64,000 nt of DNA from Rhodanobacteraceae bacterium (lineage in GTDB: Bacteria; Pseudomonadota; Gammaproteobacteria; Xanthomonadales; SZUA-5). Of this stretch, positions 16,616-24,564 are shown one piece after another. The position numbers were made by a program, and so were the translations under genes. The stretch's first letter is position 1; the number at the start of each line of letters is the position of its first letter. The notes under the pieces were generated by a model that saw nothing but the letters and a program-made list of their open reading frames with translations, searched no databases and was not told where the DNA came from. Location: positions 60,406 through 124,405 of the forward strand of contig JACKOW010000012.1 of assembly GCA_024234055.1 (NCBI GenBank). The letters run 5' to 3'.

Positions 16616-17643
16616 GTACTGGACGCAGTGCGCAGGATCGGGCGCGACGCCTGCTGGAAGGGATCGGCGCGGCCGCGGCGCCGGGTGTGCCCTTGCCCAA
16701 GTCCGGGCGCGGCATATTGGGTCGACTGGAGCAGATGACCGGTTCGCCGCTGGTGTTGCGCGAAGTGGACCCGAACCGGGTTCGGGTCTGGGAATTGCAG
16801 GGACGTCTGCAGGCTGCGCTCGATGCCCGCACGGTCAGCGATCTGATCGATTCCATCGGTACCCACGGGCAGACCACGCCGGCGATCGTGCGCCCGGTCA
16901 GCGGCGATGCCGGCGCCGAGTTTGAAGTCATCGATGGATCGCGCAGGCGCTTCGCCTGTGCCCATCTGGGCCAGCCGTTGAAGGCCATCGTCGCCGAGCT
17001 CAGCGACCGTGACGCCGCGCTATTGACCGAAACCGCCGACGCCAGCCGCAAACACTCGGCCTACGAGACCGGCGTCAAATGGAGTGTCTGGCTGCAGCGC
17101 CAGTTGTTCGCCACGCAGGACGCACTGGCGCAATGGCTGCAGGTGTCTGCTGGCGATCTTTCATTCAAATTATCCTTGGCAGAACTGCCCTATTCCTTTG
17201 TGCTGGCGCTGGGTGGCCATGACCGCCTGTCGCGTGAACTTGGCCGACGCCTGGCGCGATTTGTCGGTCGGGCCCGTGGGCTAGGTCGGATGGACGAGAT
17301 CCGGCACCGCCTGAACGGTATCGGTGAGCAGGCGCAGCAGTCCGACTGGAGTGCTGCGCGCGCGCTCGTGGCCTATGCCGAACTTGAGGCGGAACTACTG
17401 CCGGCAAGACGCAGCAGTCAGCAGAAGTTGGAGGAATCGGTGATGACTGCCGAAGGCCAACTGCTGGCCACGGTCGCCAGCCCCGATCGCAGCAACCTGG
17501 TGGTGCGCTGGTCGAAGGGATTGGCGGCTGAGGAGCGCAAGGCGCTGCTCTCGGCGCTGAACCAGTTTCTGGGGGAATGGGCGCAGAGCCGGTCTTTGGC
17601 AGCCAAAGAACCAGCCAAGGCAATGAAAAGCAAAAAGAAATAG
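16612..17643 (+). CDS. parB: ParB-family partition protein
   Basis: A 343-residue protein with a ParB/Srx-like N-domain: QTTPAIVRPV, then GSRRRFACAHL in place of the common GERRxxA, and ADASRKHSAYE in the ENxxR-like box. A helix-turn-helix follows at about 165-195 (TQDALAQWLQVSAGDLS). Residues from 265 are a helical tail ending in a lysine-rich segment. It would bind the centromere and stimulate ParA. The start overlaps the parA stop. Its 3' end contains the palindrome at 17593-17609 within the coding sequence. Divergence from chromosomal ParB (no clean GERRYRA) supports a plasmid or chromid origin. Confidence 0.87.
   Translation: MSTGRSAQDRARRLLEGIGAAAAPGVPLPKSGRGILGRLEQMTGSPLVLREVDPNRVRVWELQGRLQAALDARTVSDLIDSIGTHGQTTPAIVRPVSGDAGAEFEVIDGSRRRFACAHLGQPLKAIVAELSDRDAALLTETADASRKHSAYETGVKWSVWLQRQLFATQDALAQWLQVSAGDLSFKLSLAELPYSFVLALGGHDRLSRELGRRLARFVGRARGLGRMDEIRHRLNGIGEQAQQSDWSAARALVAYAELEAELLPARRSSQQKLEESVMTAEGQLLATVASPDRSNLVVRWSKGLAAEERKALLSALNQFLGEWAQSRSLAAKEPAKAMKSKKK
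17593..17609. repeat. 17-bp palindrome in the 3' end of parB
   Basis: Reads TCTTTGGCAGCCAAAGA, with perfect 8-base arms. It matches the core of the palindrome at 15094-15114 apart from the central base. Candidate parS; see that entry for doubt. Confidence 0.45.
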
Positions 17644-17650
17644 CTCTTCG

Positions 17651-17668
17651 AGCGAGAAATAGGTGGTG
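17651..17668 (-). promoter_or_regulatory. Inverted iteron overlapping the rep ribosome site (operator)
   Basis: The reverse strand reads CACCACCTATTTCTCGCT, a perfect fit to the iteron consensus. It ends two bases before the ATG of rep and includes the AGGTGG Shine-Dalgarno. Iteron plasmids commonly use such a copy for Rep autorepression; here binding, or the RNA itself, could block translation or transcription. Confidence 0.75.
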
Positions 17669-17670
17669 TC

Positions 17671-18525
17671 ATGAAACGCGGTGGAAGCATGCTGGTGACC
17701 AAGGCGAATGCCATCGTCGAGGCTTCCTATCGCTTGACGCTGCAGGAACAGCGTCTGGTGCTGTTCTGCGTGGCGCAGGTCGACTCGCGGCAGTCGCTCG
17801 AACAGCAGCGCACCTTCGTAGTCGAAGCCGCGCCCTTCCGCGAGACCTTCGGGCTGTCGGCGGAAAAGGTCTACGAGGAGCTGAAAGACGCAGCCGTGCG
17901 CCTGTTCGAGCGCAAGGTGACGCTGAGCGATGCCCAGACCGGACAGGAGACGCTGCTGCGCTGGGTTTCGATGATCCGCTACCAGAACCGGCGTGGCCGT
18001 GTCGTTCTGAATTTCTCGCCGGAAATGCTGCCTTTCATCTCGGCGCTCAAGGACCGTTTCACCAGCTATCCGTTGGAGTCTGTGGCGCGTCTGTCCTCCA
18101 CTTTCGCCATCCGCATGTTTGAAGTGCTGGCGCAGTACGCGGGCCTGGGGCGCCGTCAGGTGACCGTGGAGCAGTTGCGCCGCTGGCTGGATTGCGTAGA
18201 CAGCTACCCGCGCTTCTCCGAGTTCGAGCGCTGGGTGGTGGCACCGGCCGTGGCCCAGCTGAACGAGCGCACCGAGCTTCGCATCCGCTACGACAAGGGC
18301 AAGATCGGCCGCAACGTCAGCCATTTCGAATTCGTCATCGGCCGGGCGCCGTCCGCGCCCAAACCCAAGGCGCCAGCCCAGACTGCGCCTGCCAAAGCCG
18401 TGGCGCCGCCGGCGGCACGGGCGGACGACGAACGCCGGGAATGGGAGGCGCACATGCGCCGCCTGGGCTATGACCCGGAAGAACTGATGGCGCAATCCCG
18501 CCGCGGGCCGTCCGGCGAATCCTGA
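17671..18525 (+). CDS. Rep_3-family plasmid replication initiator
   Basis: A 284-residue initiator of the RepB/Rep_3 superfamily. The opening LVTKANAIVEASYRLTLQEQ and the segment LPFISALKDRFTSYPLESVA followed by FAIRMFEVLAQY are typical of its first winged-helix domain (about 8-125); the second winged helix (about 130-225) includes RWLDCVDSYPRFSEFERWVV. The C-terminal 50 residues are Ala/Pro/Lys-rich and disordered. It should bind the iterons as a monomer and open the origin. The ATG at 17671 has AGGTGG eight bases before it, inside an inverted iteron, which argues for autoregulation; a second ATG at 17689 is possible. It follows parB closely, so the order is parA-parB-rep. Confidence 0.9.
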   Translation: MKRGGSMLVTKANAIVEASYRLTLQEQRLVLFCVAQVDSRQSLEQQRTFVVEAAPFRETFGLSAEKVYEELKDAAVRLFERKVTLSDAQTGQETLLRWVSMIRYQNRRGRVVLNFSPEMLPFISALKDRFTSYPLESVARLSSTFAIRMFEVLAQYAGLGRRQVTVEQLRRWLDCVDSYPRFSEFERWVVAPAVAQLNERTELRIRYDKGKIGRNVSHFEFVIGRAPSAPKPKAPAQTAPAKAVAPPAARADDERREWEAHMRRLGYDPEELMAQSRRGPSGES

Positions 18526-18990
18526 GCCGTCCCAACGCGCCCAGACCGCGCATCAGCCCAGCCTGCAGAGCATCTGGCCCGCACGTCTCACACCTGCGCG
18601 GGCAGATGCCGCGGTTCCGTTGTGGCGCAAGGCGAATCGGTGGCCACACAGCCATTGCAGCGTGTACGGCTGCATCTGCCCGCTTTGCGGACCTCGCTGG
18701 TTCTTTGCGACTATCGCTGTGTTGCTCCTCTCCATGAACCGCATTCCAGCGCCGGGCACCGGGGGTGTCGGGGCGCTGCTGTGGAGGGCGCCGCGCTGCG
18801 GCGCCGCTTTGCGCTGCGCGGAGATCAAGAGCGGCCGCGCAGGCGCGCGTCCCTCCTCAAGGCCGCTTCGTACCTGCCAGGGTTCATGGCCCTCGCGCGT
18901 TCTTCCGCAACAGGTGTGTGAAATGCGGGCTAGACCAGGCTTCAGCACGGGGACCGTGTTCAAACTGGCCCGTGCCCCGGCCGTCGGCGC

Positions 18991-19008
18991 CACCACCTTT
19001 TTCTCGCT
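18991..19008 (+). repeat. Iteron copy downstream of rep
   Basis: CACCACCTTTTTCTCGCT, identical to the copy at 19308 and one base different from the first unit of the array at 15147. Confidence 0.8.
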
Positions 19009-19307
19009 TCAAGCCTTTGTCAGCTCAGCGTGGCCAGGCTGAGTGTGCGCGCCGCAGGCGCGTTCCCCGGCACACACACGGCCCAGGAGCGCCGGGGAGC
19101 CGCTGCGCAGCACCCGCAGCCTATGTCTGAATTCAAGTGGGTTCATTGCTCGTGGCCAGTGTCGGGCCGGCCCGGATTTGCTTGCCAAAGACTGCGCTAT
19201 CAATCTGATCTGTCTAGCTTTTGTGCGTTTTCGAAGAGAGCCGTCTTCTGAACCGTATTGAGCCGGACAGCAGCCCGCAAGATCACGGGAACATCGGACA
19301 CTGACCG

Positions 19308-19325
19308 CACCACCTTTTTCTCGCT
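19308..19325 (+). repeat. Iteron copy before the recombinase gene
   Basis: CACCACCTTTTTCTCGCT, the second perfect copy downstream of rep, 317 bases from the previous one. Isolated iterons of this kind can serve copy-number control by handcuffing. Confidence 0.8.
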
Positions 19326-19470
19326 CCAAGCGGAGAAACCACCCAATCTCTCTGAGCTGCGGTCCGCAAGATGGAAGCACCGGACCCGTCCGCGAACCGT
19401 TCTGGCCTGTGCCCGATTGACCAAACCATAAACCGACGATCCAGCAAAGCCCGCATGACGCCAGCTCATA

Positions 19471-19498
19471 ACTGCTGATAAGATTATTTATCATTAGT
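19471..19498. other. dif-like Xer recombination site (28 bp)
   Basis: ACTGCTGATAA, spacer GATTAT, TTATCATTAGT: exactly the 11-6-11 layout of Xer sites, with inner palindrome TGATAA/TTATCA matching the ATAA/TTAT inner ends of bacterial dif. It lies 12 bases before the tyrosine recombinase start. It may resolve dimers of the replicon. It could instead be the recombinase operator or part of its promoter. Confidence 0.6.
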
Positions 19499-19509
19499 AC
19501 AATCGCAGC

Positions 19510-20484
19510 ATGCCTGACCGAATTCATCCAATACCGAGCGCTCTCCAGGAACTGCTCGCACCCAAGCAGGCGTCAGATCTGGCAGACCAGGCGGGCATCC
19601 AGATGCAGGGGGAGTGGCTGGCACAGTTCCTCAGTCCGCACTCGCGTCGGGCCTATGCCGCTGACGTGCGCGATTTCCTGCGCTTTCGCCAGATCACGTC
19701 CGCGGCGCAGTTGCAGTCGGTGCAGATGGGCGAGGTGCTCGCCTGGCGCCTGCATCTGCAGCAGCAGGGCGCCGGAGCGGCCACCCAGCGCCGCAAGCTG
19801 TCGGCCCTCGCCTCCTTGTTTCGCTACCTGTGTGAGCGCCAGTGGATCACGGCGAATCCGGTGCAGGCGGTGCGCCGGCCGGTCGTGCAAAGTTACGAGG
19901 GACAGACGCCGGCGCTGTCCGAGGCCGAGGCCAAGGCCCTGCTGGAGGCGCCCAGCGACACCACCCTCAAGGGCTTGCGCGACCGCGCCATCCTGGCAAT
20001 GCTGCTGTTTCAGGGGTTGCGCCGCAGCGAACTGGTGGCGCTCAACCGCGGCGACGTCCATCGTGACCGCGGCCGTTGGCGACTGCGGGTGCGCGGCAAG
20101 GGTGGGCGCATGCGCCAGCTGCCCTTGCACAAGCAGGCGCTGGAACGCATTCAGGCCTACCTGGCCCATCTGCCGGTTGCGGGCCCGGCCAGTCCGCTGT
20201 TCCTGGCCTTGCGCAACGCCCGGGGCGATGGCCGGCTCAGCGCGCAGTCGATCTACAGCCAGGTGGTCCGGCGCTATGGCGCGGAACTGGGGCTCAACGA
20301 TCTGCCGTGGTTTGGCCCGCACGTGATGCGGGCCACGGCCGCGACCCAGGCGTTGGCGCAGGGGGCTGATCTGGCCACCGTGCAGCATTGGCTGGGGCAC
20401 ACCAGTATTCAGACCACCCGCGCCTACGACCGTCGTGATCGGGCGCCGCAAGTCGCCGCGCTACAGCTGAACTACGGTGATTGA
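19510..20484 (+). CDS. XerC/D-like tyrosine recombinase
   Basis: A 324-residue site-specific recombinase. The SAM-like N-domain spans about 30-125 (LSPHSRRAYAADVRDFLRF). The catalytic domain has Arg in LLFQGLRRSELVALN, the His-x-x-Arg box HVMRATAATQ, the second His in LGHTSIQTT and the nucleophile in TTRAYDRR. All catalytic residues are present. It is the size of XerC/XerD rather than of phage integrases. It is the last gene of the replicon module and lies directly beside a dif-like site, so dimer resolution is the likely job. Integrase of a mobile element is the alternative, but no excision module or att repeats were seen. Confidence 0.85.
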   Translation: MPDRIHPIPSALQELLAPKQASDLADQAGIQMQGEWLAQFLSPHSRRAYAADVRDFLRFRQITSAAQLQSVQMGEVLAWRLHLQQQGAGAATQRRKLSALASLFRYLCERQWITANPVQAVRRPVVQSYEGQTPALSEAEAKALLEAPSDTTLKGLRDRAILAMLLFQGLRRSELVALNRGDVHRDRGRWRLRVRGKGGRMRQLPLHKQALERIQAYLAHLPVAGPASPLFLALRNARGDGRLSAQSIYSQVVRRYGAELGLNDLPWFGPHVMRATAATQALAQGADLATVQHWLGHTSIQTTRAYDRRDRAPQVAALQLNYGD

Positions 20485-20490
20485 GGGCCT

Positions 20491-21342
20491 TCAGGGGCGT
20501 TCGGCCGAGTAGCGTCTTGCCTCGGCGCCACTGACCGGCCCAATCTGGGCGCTGTCATGCACCCATAGCTCCACTTCGCGTTCTGCCCTGATCTGACCGA
20601 GCACGCGCACGCCAGCGCCAATGGTGATTCGGGTCTTCTTGTCATCGCCCCAGCACCAGCCAAAGCACCTGGACTTGCGCACCAACAGATCGCCACCGAT
20701 GACCGTGGCACCTTGCAAATCGATGTTGCCGGCCGTGGTCTTGAGGTCGCCGCGCACTTCGCTGTCGATCAGCTCGACGTCGCCGCTGCCGCTGTCCACA
20801 TCGCCACCGACCCGGGTTCCGCTGAGCTGGATTGAACCGCTGCCGGTATCGATCTTGCCGGACACCTCTGATCCTCGACCCAACTTGACTGAACCGCTGC
20901 CGGTATCGACCCCGCCAGCGATTTGAACCCGCTCGCCGCCGCGAACACCGCCGCTGCCGGTGTCGATGTCGGCGGTTCGGACACCGTCGCCCATGCGCAC
21001 ACCGCCACTGCCGGTATCGATGCGACCGACGCTGCTGTCGTTGCCCAGGCGCACACCGCCACTGCCGGTATCGATGTTGCCGGCGCTCGCGCCCGCTGCC
21101 AGTTCGACGCCTCCGCTGCCAGTGTCGATATTGCCCGTGCCGGCGCCGGCCTCCAGCAGCACGCTGCCACTGCCGGTATCAATATTGCCGGCCACCACGG
21201 CGGCCGGAACCCGCACCGATCGGCTGCCGACATCGGCGTTCTCGCCTGGACCAAGCACCTTGGTGGCTGCGTGGGTCATCGGGCTCAGCAGCAGTGCCAG
21301 TACCAGCACCGAAGCGAAGGGTAGGGCAGGGCGCATCATCAT
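20491..21342 (-). CDS. Secreted repeat protein with DTGSG units (DUF4097/bactofilin-like)
   Basis: A 283-residue exported protein: signal peptide about 1-27 (ending MTHAA), then eight tandem units of about 18 residues of the form G-N-I-D-T-G-S-G-G-V followed by eight variable residues, the last unit DVDSGSGDV. The remainder (GDLKTTAGNIDLQGATVIGG) and the C-terminal VLGQIRAEREVELWV resemble polymer-forming right-handed beta-helix families. The repeats would stack as a beta solenoid. GGAG lies six bases before the ATG at 21342. The function is unknown; an envelope scaffold or adhesin is a guess. It is divergent from the SDR gene, with 276 bases of shared promoter region. Confidence 0.78.
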   Translation of the reverse strand: MMMRPALPFASVLVLALLLSPMTHAATKVLGPGENADVGSRSVRVPAAVVAGNIDTGSGSVLLEAGAGTGNIDTGSGGVELAAGASAGNIDTGSGGVRLGNDSSVGRIDTGSGGVRMGDGVRTADIDTGSGGVRGGERVQIAGGVDTGSGSVKLGRGSEVSGKIDTGSGSIQLSGTRVGGDVDSGSGDVELIDSEVRGDLKTTAGNIDLQGATVIGGDLLVRKSRCFGWCWGDDKKTRITIGAGVRVLGQIRAEREVELWVHDSAQIGPVSGAEARRYSAERP

Positions 21343-21618
21343 CGTTGACTCCAGAATTCGAGGTTGAGTGGGTGCGACGCAAACTCCATGCCAATCGACA
21401 GAGCGCCCGGTTCGGTCGAAAGCCGAATTCGCGATGGCAAGATCTGGCGAATAGAGCGATGAATTGGCCAGTTTACCCAGCGGTTGAGCGGTGCCGATCG
21501 CGGCGGGCGGACGGAACTGTCCGCTTTTGAACCCCACGGGGCATCAAGCCCGGGTATGCCTCTTCACACGCAGGCCGATAACATCAGGGCACGGAAACTC
21601 GAACAAGGAGGCAGTCAC

Positions 21619-22287
21619 ATGGCCCGAATTCTGATCACCGGCAGTGCCCGCGGCATCGGCCTGGAATTGGTGCGCCACTATCTGGCGGCAGGTCATGAGG
21701 TGATCGCTGTTTGTCGCGATCCGGGACCGGCGCTGTCGCAATTGCCCTGTGAGCGCATCGACGGTGTAGAGCTCAGCCAGGGCGCGGGGATCGATCGGGT
21801 ACGTGAGGCCGTGAGTGATCGTCCCCTGGACATCCTGATCCATTGTGCCGGCATCCTCCGCCGCGATGTGCTGGGGCAATTGCGCGAGCAGATCGATCAG
21901 TTGCGGGCCCAGTTCGAAGTGAACACGCTGGCACCGCTGTTGCTGACCGAGGCGCTGTTGCCGGTAATGCAGACCGGCAGCAAGGTGGCCATGATCACCA
22001 GCCGCATGGGCTCGATAGGCGACAACAGTTCGGGCGGCTACTACGGCTACCGCATGTCCAAGGCGGCCCTGAACTGTGCCGGCAAGTCCCTGGCGATCAA
22101 CTGTCGCGAGCGCGAAATAGCAGTCGCGCTGTTGCATCCCGGATTTGTGCGTACGCAGATGACCGGCGGCGCCGGCGACGTTGATCCGGCCGCTGCAGCA
22201 GCGCAGTTGGTAGAACGCATTAATGCATTGACCATTGCCACAAGCGGCAGTTTCTGGCACGCCAATGGCAGCGAGCTGCCGTGGTAG
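21619..22287 (+). CDS. Short-chain dehydrogenase/reductase (C-factor-like)
   Basis: A 222-residue classical SDR. Nucleotide-binding motif TGSARGIG at about 6-13, NxxG-type segment HCAGILRR, and active-site Tyr144-x-x-x-Lys148 in YRMSK. The ATG at 21619 follows AAGGAGG. It is short for the family, like the CsgA/C-factor group. The substrate is unknown. It stands alone between a divergent gene and a palindromic dispersed repeat that starts right after its stop. Confidence 0.87.
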   Translation: MARILITGSARGIGLELVRHYLAAGHEVIAVCRDPGPALSQLPCERIDGVELSQGAGIDRVREAVSDRPLDILIHCAGILRRDVLGQLREQIDQLRAQFEVNTLAPLLLTEALLPVMQTGSKVAMITSRMGSIGDNSSGGYYGYRMSKAALNCAGKSLAINCREREIAVALLHPGFVRTQMTGGAGDVDPAAAAAQLVERINALTIATSGSFWHANGSELPW

Positions 22288-22288
22288 G

Positions 22289-22455
22289 GGAAAGTCCCGG
22301 TCGCCCCTGGCGGTGCGCTGGTTGGCGCATCAAACAGGGAGCGGGGGGCAGGGGGCAGGGGACCCACGTCGCGGCACGATCAGATCATGCGTCGAGGTTG
22401 GACCCCTGCCCCCTGCCCCTTGCTCCTTGTTCTTAAGGCCTTTAAATCAATGCGT
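22289..22455. repeat. Dispersed palindromic repeat, copy 1
   Basis: This roughly 165-base unit is clearly homologous to 53122-53280. It holds 17-base inverted arms GGGGCAGGGGGCAGGGG (22345-22361 and 22403-22419) around a conserved 41-base loop that includes GATCATGCGTCGAG-like sequence. It sits between the convergent ends of the SDR and the phosphatase gene, so it may also act as a terminator. Confidence 0.85.
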
Positions 22456-23598
22456 TAGCGTATCTTCGACGAGAGCGCCATCGGTCACCGCCGTCTGCGG
22501 CAACAGCCGCATGCTTGGCGCATCGTCGAAGACCTGCCACAGCGTCGCCGGCAGCCCACGGAAGCTGCGCTGGTAGCGCGTGGATTGCGGACCTTCGTCG
22601 CTGACGTTGCGGATGCGGATGCCGATCACCTGGGCCGCATGTTCGCGAGCCACGTCGCCGTAGATTTCCGGATCCGATTCCCCCGAATCACCGATCAGCA
22701 GAAAACGTCGCTCCGGGAAGTCGGCAAAGAGCTGGCCGATGGCCGCGAGTTTGTGACTGCGCGAGGCTCCCTTGCGCGGAATCACGCTCGTGAAGGAGGT
22801 CGATTCGCGCAGATGCACGCTGCCACGAGGAAAGCCCTGATCGTCCAGAAATTGCGCCAGCGGCGTGTACAGCTGGATCGGGCTGGAGGAGACGTAATGG
22901 AAACGTGCGCCGCCTTCCTGTGCGAGCCACTGATATTGCGTCGCCATGCCCGGCACGGCGGCGAACTCGTGGACGAAGGTGTTCAGCAGCATCTGTTTGC
23001 GATTGCCAACCTGTGAGACCTTGATGGTGTCGTCTATATCTGAAATGACCGACAGTCCTTCCCGGGCCAGCCACAGCGCACGCCCACCCAGCTGGCGCGC
23101 ATCGCCAGCGGGCATCACCACCGAGAAATCGATCCAGTCGCCATCGTTGAGGCCTTCGGGCGCTTTCAGCGACAGTCGGCTGCTGCTGCGGCCGGCGCCA
23201 TTGCTGCGCGGAAGCTCGGGCTCGTCGCAGCGCTGTCCGACCTGAAGGCAGCTGCCGGGCAGTGTCAGGGCGATCTGCTTGCGGCTCTCGGAATCAACCC
23301 GGAACAGCTGTGTGCGGGCGTAGAAGCGATCGCGATCGCGGGTCGACATCTGATCCAGATCCAGATCCAGATGGTGCGCCAGCAGGGCGCTGAGCCCCGG
23401 CCGGCGCTCGAATTCAAAGACCCAGCTCTCGACCCGGATCTCGATCTGATCGGGGCCCTGCTGCCGGGCCGTGCTTGGCAGAAACACGACCTGATCATGG
23501 CGCGATAGCGGCTTTGCGCCCACGGACACACAGCCGACCATCAACAGGACAAGGCCCAGGACCGGGAAGCAGGCAGGGCAGGGCAGTCGGAAACGCAT
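22447..23598 (-). CDS. Lipoprotein with App1-type phosphatase domain (DUF2183)
   Basis: A 383-residue protein. The N-terminus (LVLLMVGCVSVG) is a lipoprotein signal with lipobox Cys at about 21. The catalytic region carries the HAD-like motif SDIDDTIKVS, then FHYVSSSPIQLY, RGSVHLRES and the motif LLIGDSGESDPEIYG, as in App1 phosphatidate phosphatases of DUF2183. It is expected to dephosphorylate phosphatidate or a related lipid, anchored to the envelope. The ATG at 23598 was chosen because it begins the signal peptide; the frame is open 66 codons further upstream. Confidence 0.85.
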   Translation of the reverse strand: MRFRLPCPACFPVLGLVLLMVGCVSVGAKPLSRHDQVVFLPSTARQQGPDQIEIRVESWVFEFERRPGLSALLAHHLDLDLDQMSTRDRDRFYARTQLFRVDSESRKQIALTLPGSCLQVGQRCDEPELPRSNGAGRSSSRLSLKAPEGLNDGDWIDFSVVMPAGDARQLGGRALWLAREGLSVISDIDDTIKVSQVGNRKQMLLNTFVHEFAAVPGMATQYQWLAQEGGARFHYVSSSPIQLYTPLAQFLDDQGFPRGSVHLRESTSFTSVIPRKGASRSHKLAAIGQLFADFPERRFLLIGDSGESDPEIYGDVAREHAAQVIGIRIRNVSDEGPQSTRYQRSFRGLPATLWQVFDDAPSMRLLPQTAVTDGALVEDTLTH

Positions 23599-23802
23599 GT
23601 CTTCAAGTCCTTCAGTACAGGCCAGCGGCGGCGAGACGGCCGCACCGAGTTGCGCGGCCCAATTCTGAGGGATTGCGCCCGGGGCTGCCAAAATGAAGTT
23701 CAGCAGCCAGCCTTCCACCGTGGAGACCGACGAACGCGCCGGCCAGTGGTCAAGGACCGGTCCACAGTCCAGAATGCGCTGCCCCGTCCCGGCCAAGCAG
23801 AC

Positions 23803-24363
23803 GTGTCCGACCCATCAGCCCCCGCCAGCGAAGAATCCGTCGTTGCCGCCACCTGCCAGTGGCTGGAGCAGGCCGTGATTGGCCTCAATCTGTGCCCCTT
23901 CGCGCGGGCGCCCTATGTGAAGGGACGGGTGCGCTTTCGGGTCAGTGCCGCCGTCGACGAGGACCAGCTGGTGGCTGATCTGGCCGAGGAACTCGGGCGG
24001 CTGGCGGCCACCGATGCCGAGGAGATCGAAACCACGCTGCTGATCCACCCCCAGGTGCTGGGAGATTTCCTCGATTTCAACGACTTCCTCGAGATCGCCG
24101 ACGCCACGGTGCAGGCGCTGGGACTGGAGGGCGAACTGCAGGTGGCCAGCTTTCATCCCGACTACCAGTTTGCCGACGCGCAGGCCGAGGCCATCGAGAA
24201 CTGCACCAATCGCTCACCGTTCCCGACCCTGCATCTGCTGCGCGAAGCCAGCATCGATCGCGCCATCGAAGCGGTGGCAGACACCGACGAGATCTACCGG
24301 CGCAACATCGACACGCTGCGGGCGCTGGGCTGGGAAGGCTGGGCGGCCAGATGCGGGCGCTGA
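23803..24363 (+). CDS. DUF1415 family protein
   Basis: A 186-residue cytoplasmic protein of unknown function with the DUF1415 signature WLEQAVIGLNLCPFARAPY near the start, FHPDYQFAD and NRSPFPTLHLLRE in the middle. The family is widespread in gamma- and betaproteobacteria. The two conserved Cys (in LNLCPF and ENCTN) could bind a metal. A GTG at 23803 is taken as start as no in-frame ATG lies near the conserved region; the ribosome site is weak. It is divergent from the phosphatase gene. Confidence 0.85.
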   Translation: MSDPSAPASEESVVAATCQWLEQAVIGLNLCPFARAPYVKGRVRFRVSAAVDEDQLVADLAEELGRLAATDAEEIETTLLIHPQVLGDFLDFNDFLEIADATVQALGLEGELQVASFHPDYQFADAQAEAIENCTNRSPFPTLHLLREASIDRAIEAVADTDEIYRRNIDTLRALGWEGWAARCGR

Positions 24364-24404
24364 ACGCAGGGGAACCGCCGTTCGCTTTGGGTCATGGGCG
24401 GCAG

Positions 24405-24488
24405 CGTCATTGCGAGGAACGTAGTCGCGAAGCAATCCAGAGACTTGCGACCCTGTTTCTGGATTGCTTCGCTGCGCTTGCAATGACG
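24405..24488. repeat. Palindromic intergenic repeat (hairpin)
   Basis: Outer arms CGTCATTGC and GCAATGACG and inner arms CAATCCAGA/TCTGGATTG enclose a short loop. The outer end CTTGCAATGACG recurs at the element around 46500. It is a REP-like extragenic palindrome; no T-tract follows, so terminator activity is uncertain. Confidence 0.7.
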
Positions 24489-24564
24489 CCAGTCTGCTAG
24501 TTTCCCTCACTGCAAGCTCTACCGCTTTCCGCTTTGCCTTTCCCCTTCTCCCAGCTCCCCAGCC

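Larger units (their letters stand above)
18526..19470. other. About 945 bases without a gene, with two iteron copies
   Basis: No reading frame here looks like a protein: the longest ones are cysteine- and arginine-rich and have no ribosome site. It contains perfect iterons at 18991-19008 and 19308-19325, a possible degenerate copy near 19338-19358, and GC-rich palindromic patches around 18785-18840. The rest shows nothing recognisable. Confidence 0.6.

Noticed and set aside
18620..19042. 140-residue frame downstream of rep
   Set aside because: Cys/Arg-rich, no ribosome site, runs through an iteron; no resemblance to a protein.
19510..20484. Phage or integrative-element integrase
   Set aside because: No tRNA, att repeats, excisionase or phage genes; size and layout fit Xer recombinases.
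20740..21200. Non-coding tandem repeat or CRISPR
   Set aside because: The 54-base DNA repeats keep the frame of a signal-peptide protein throughout.
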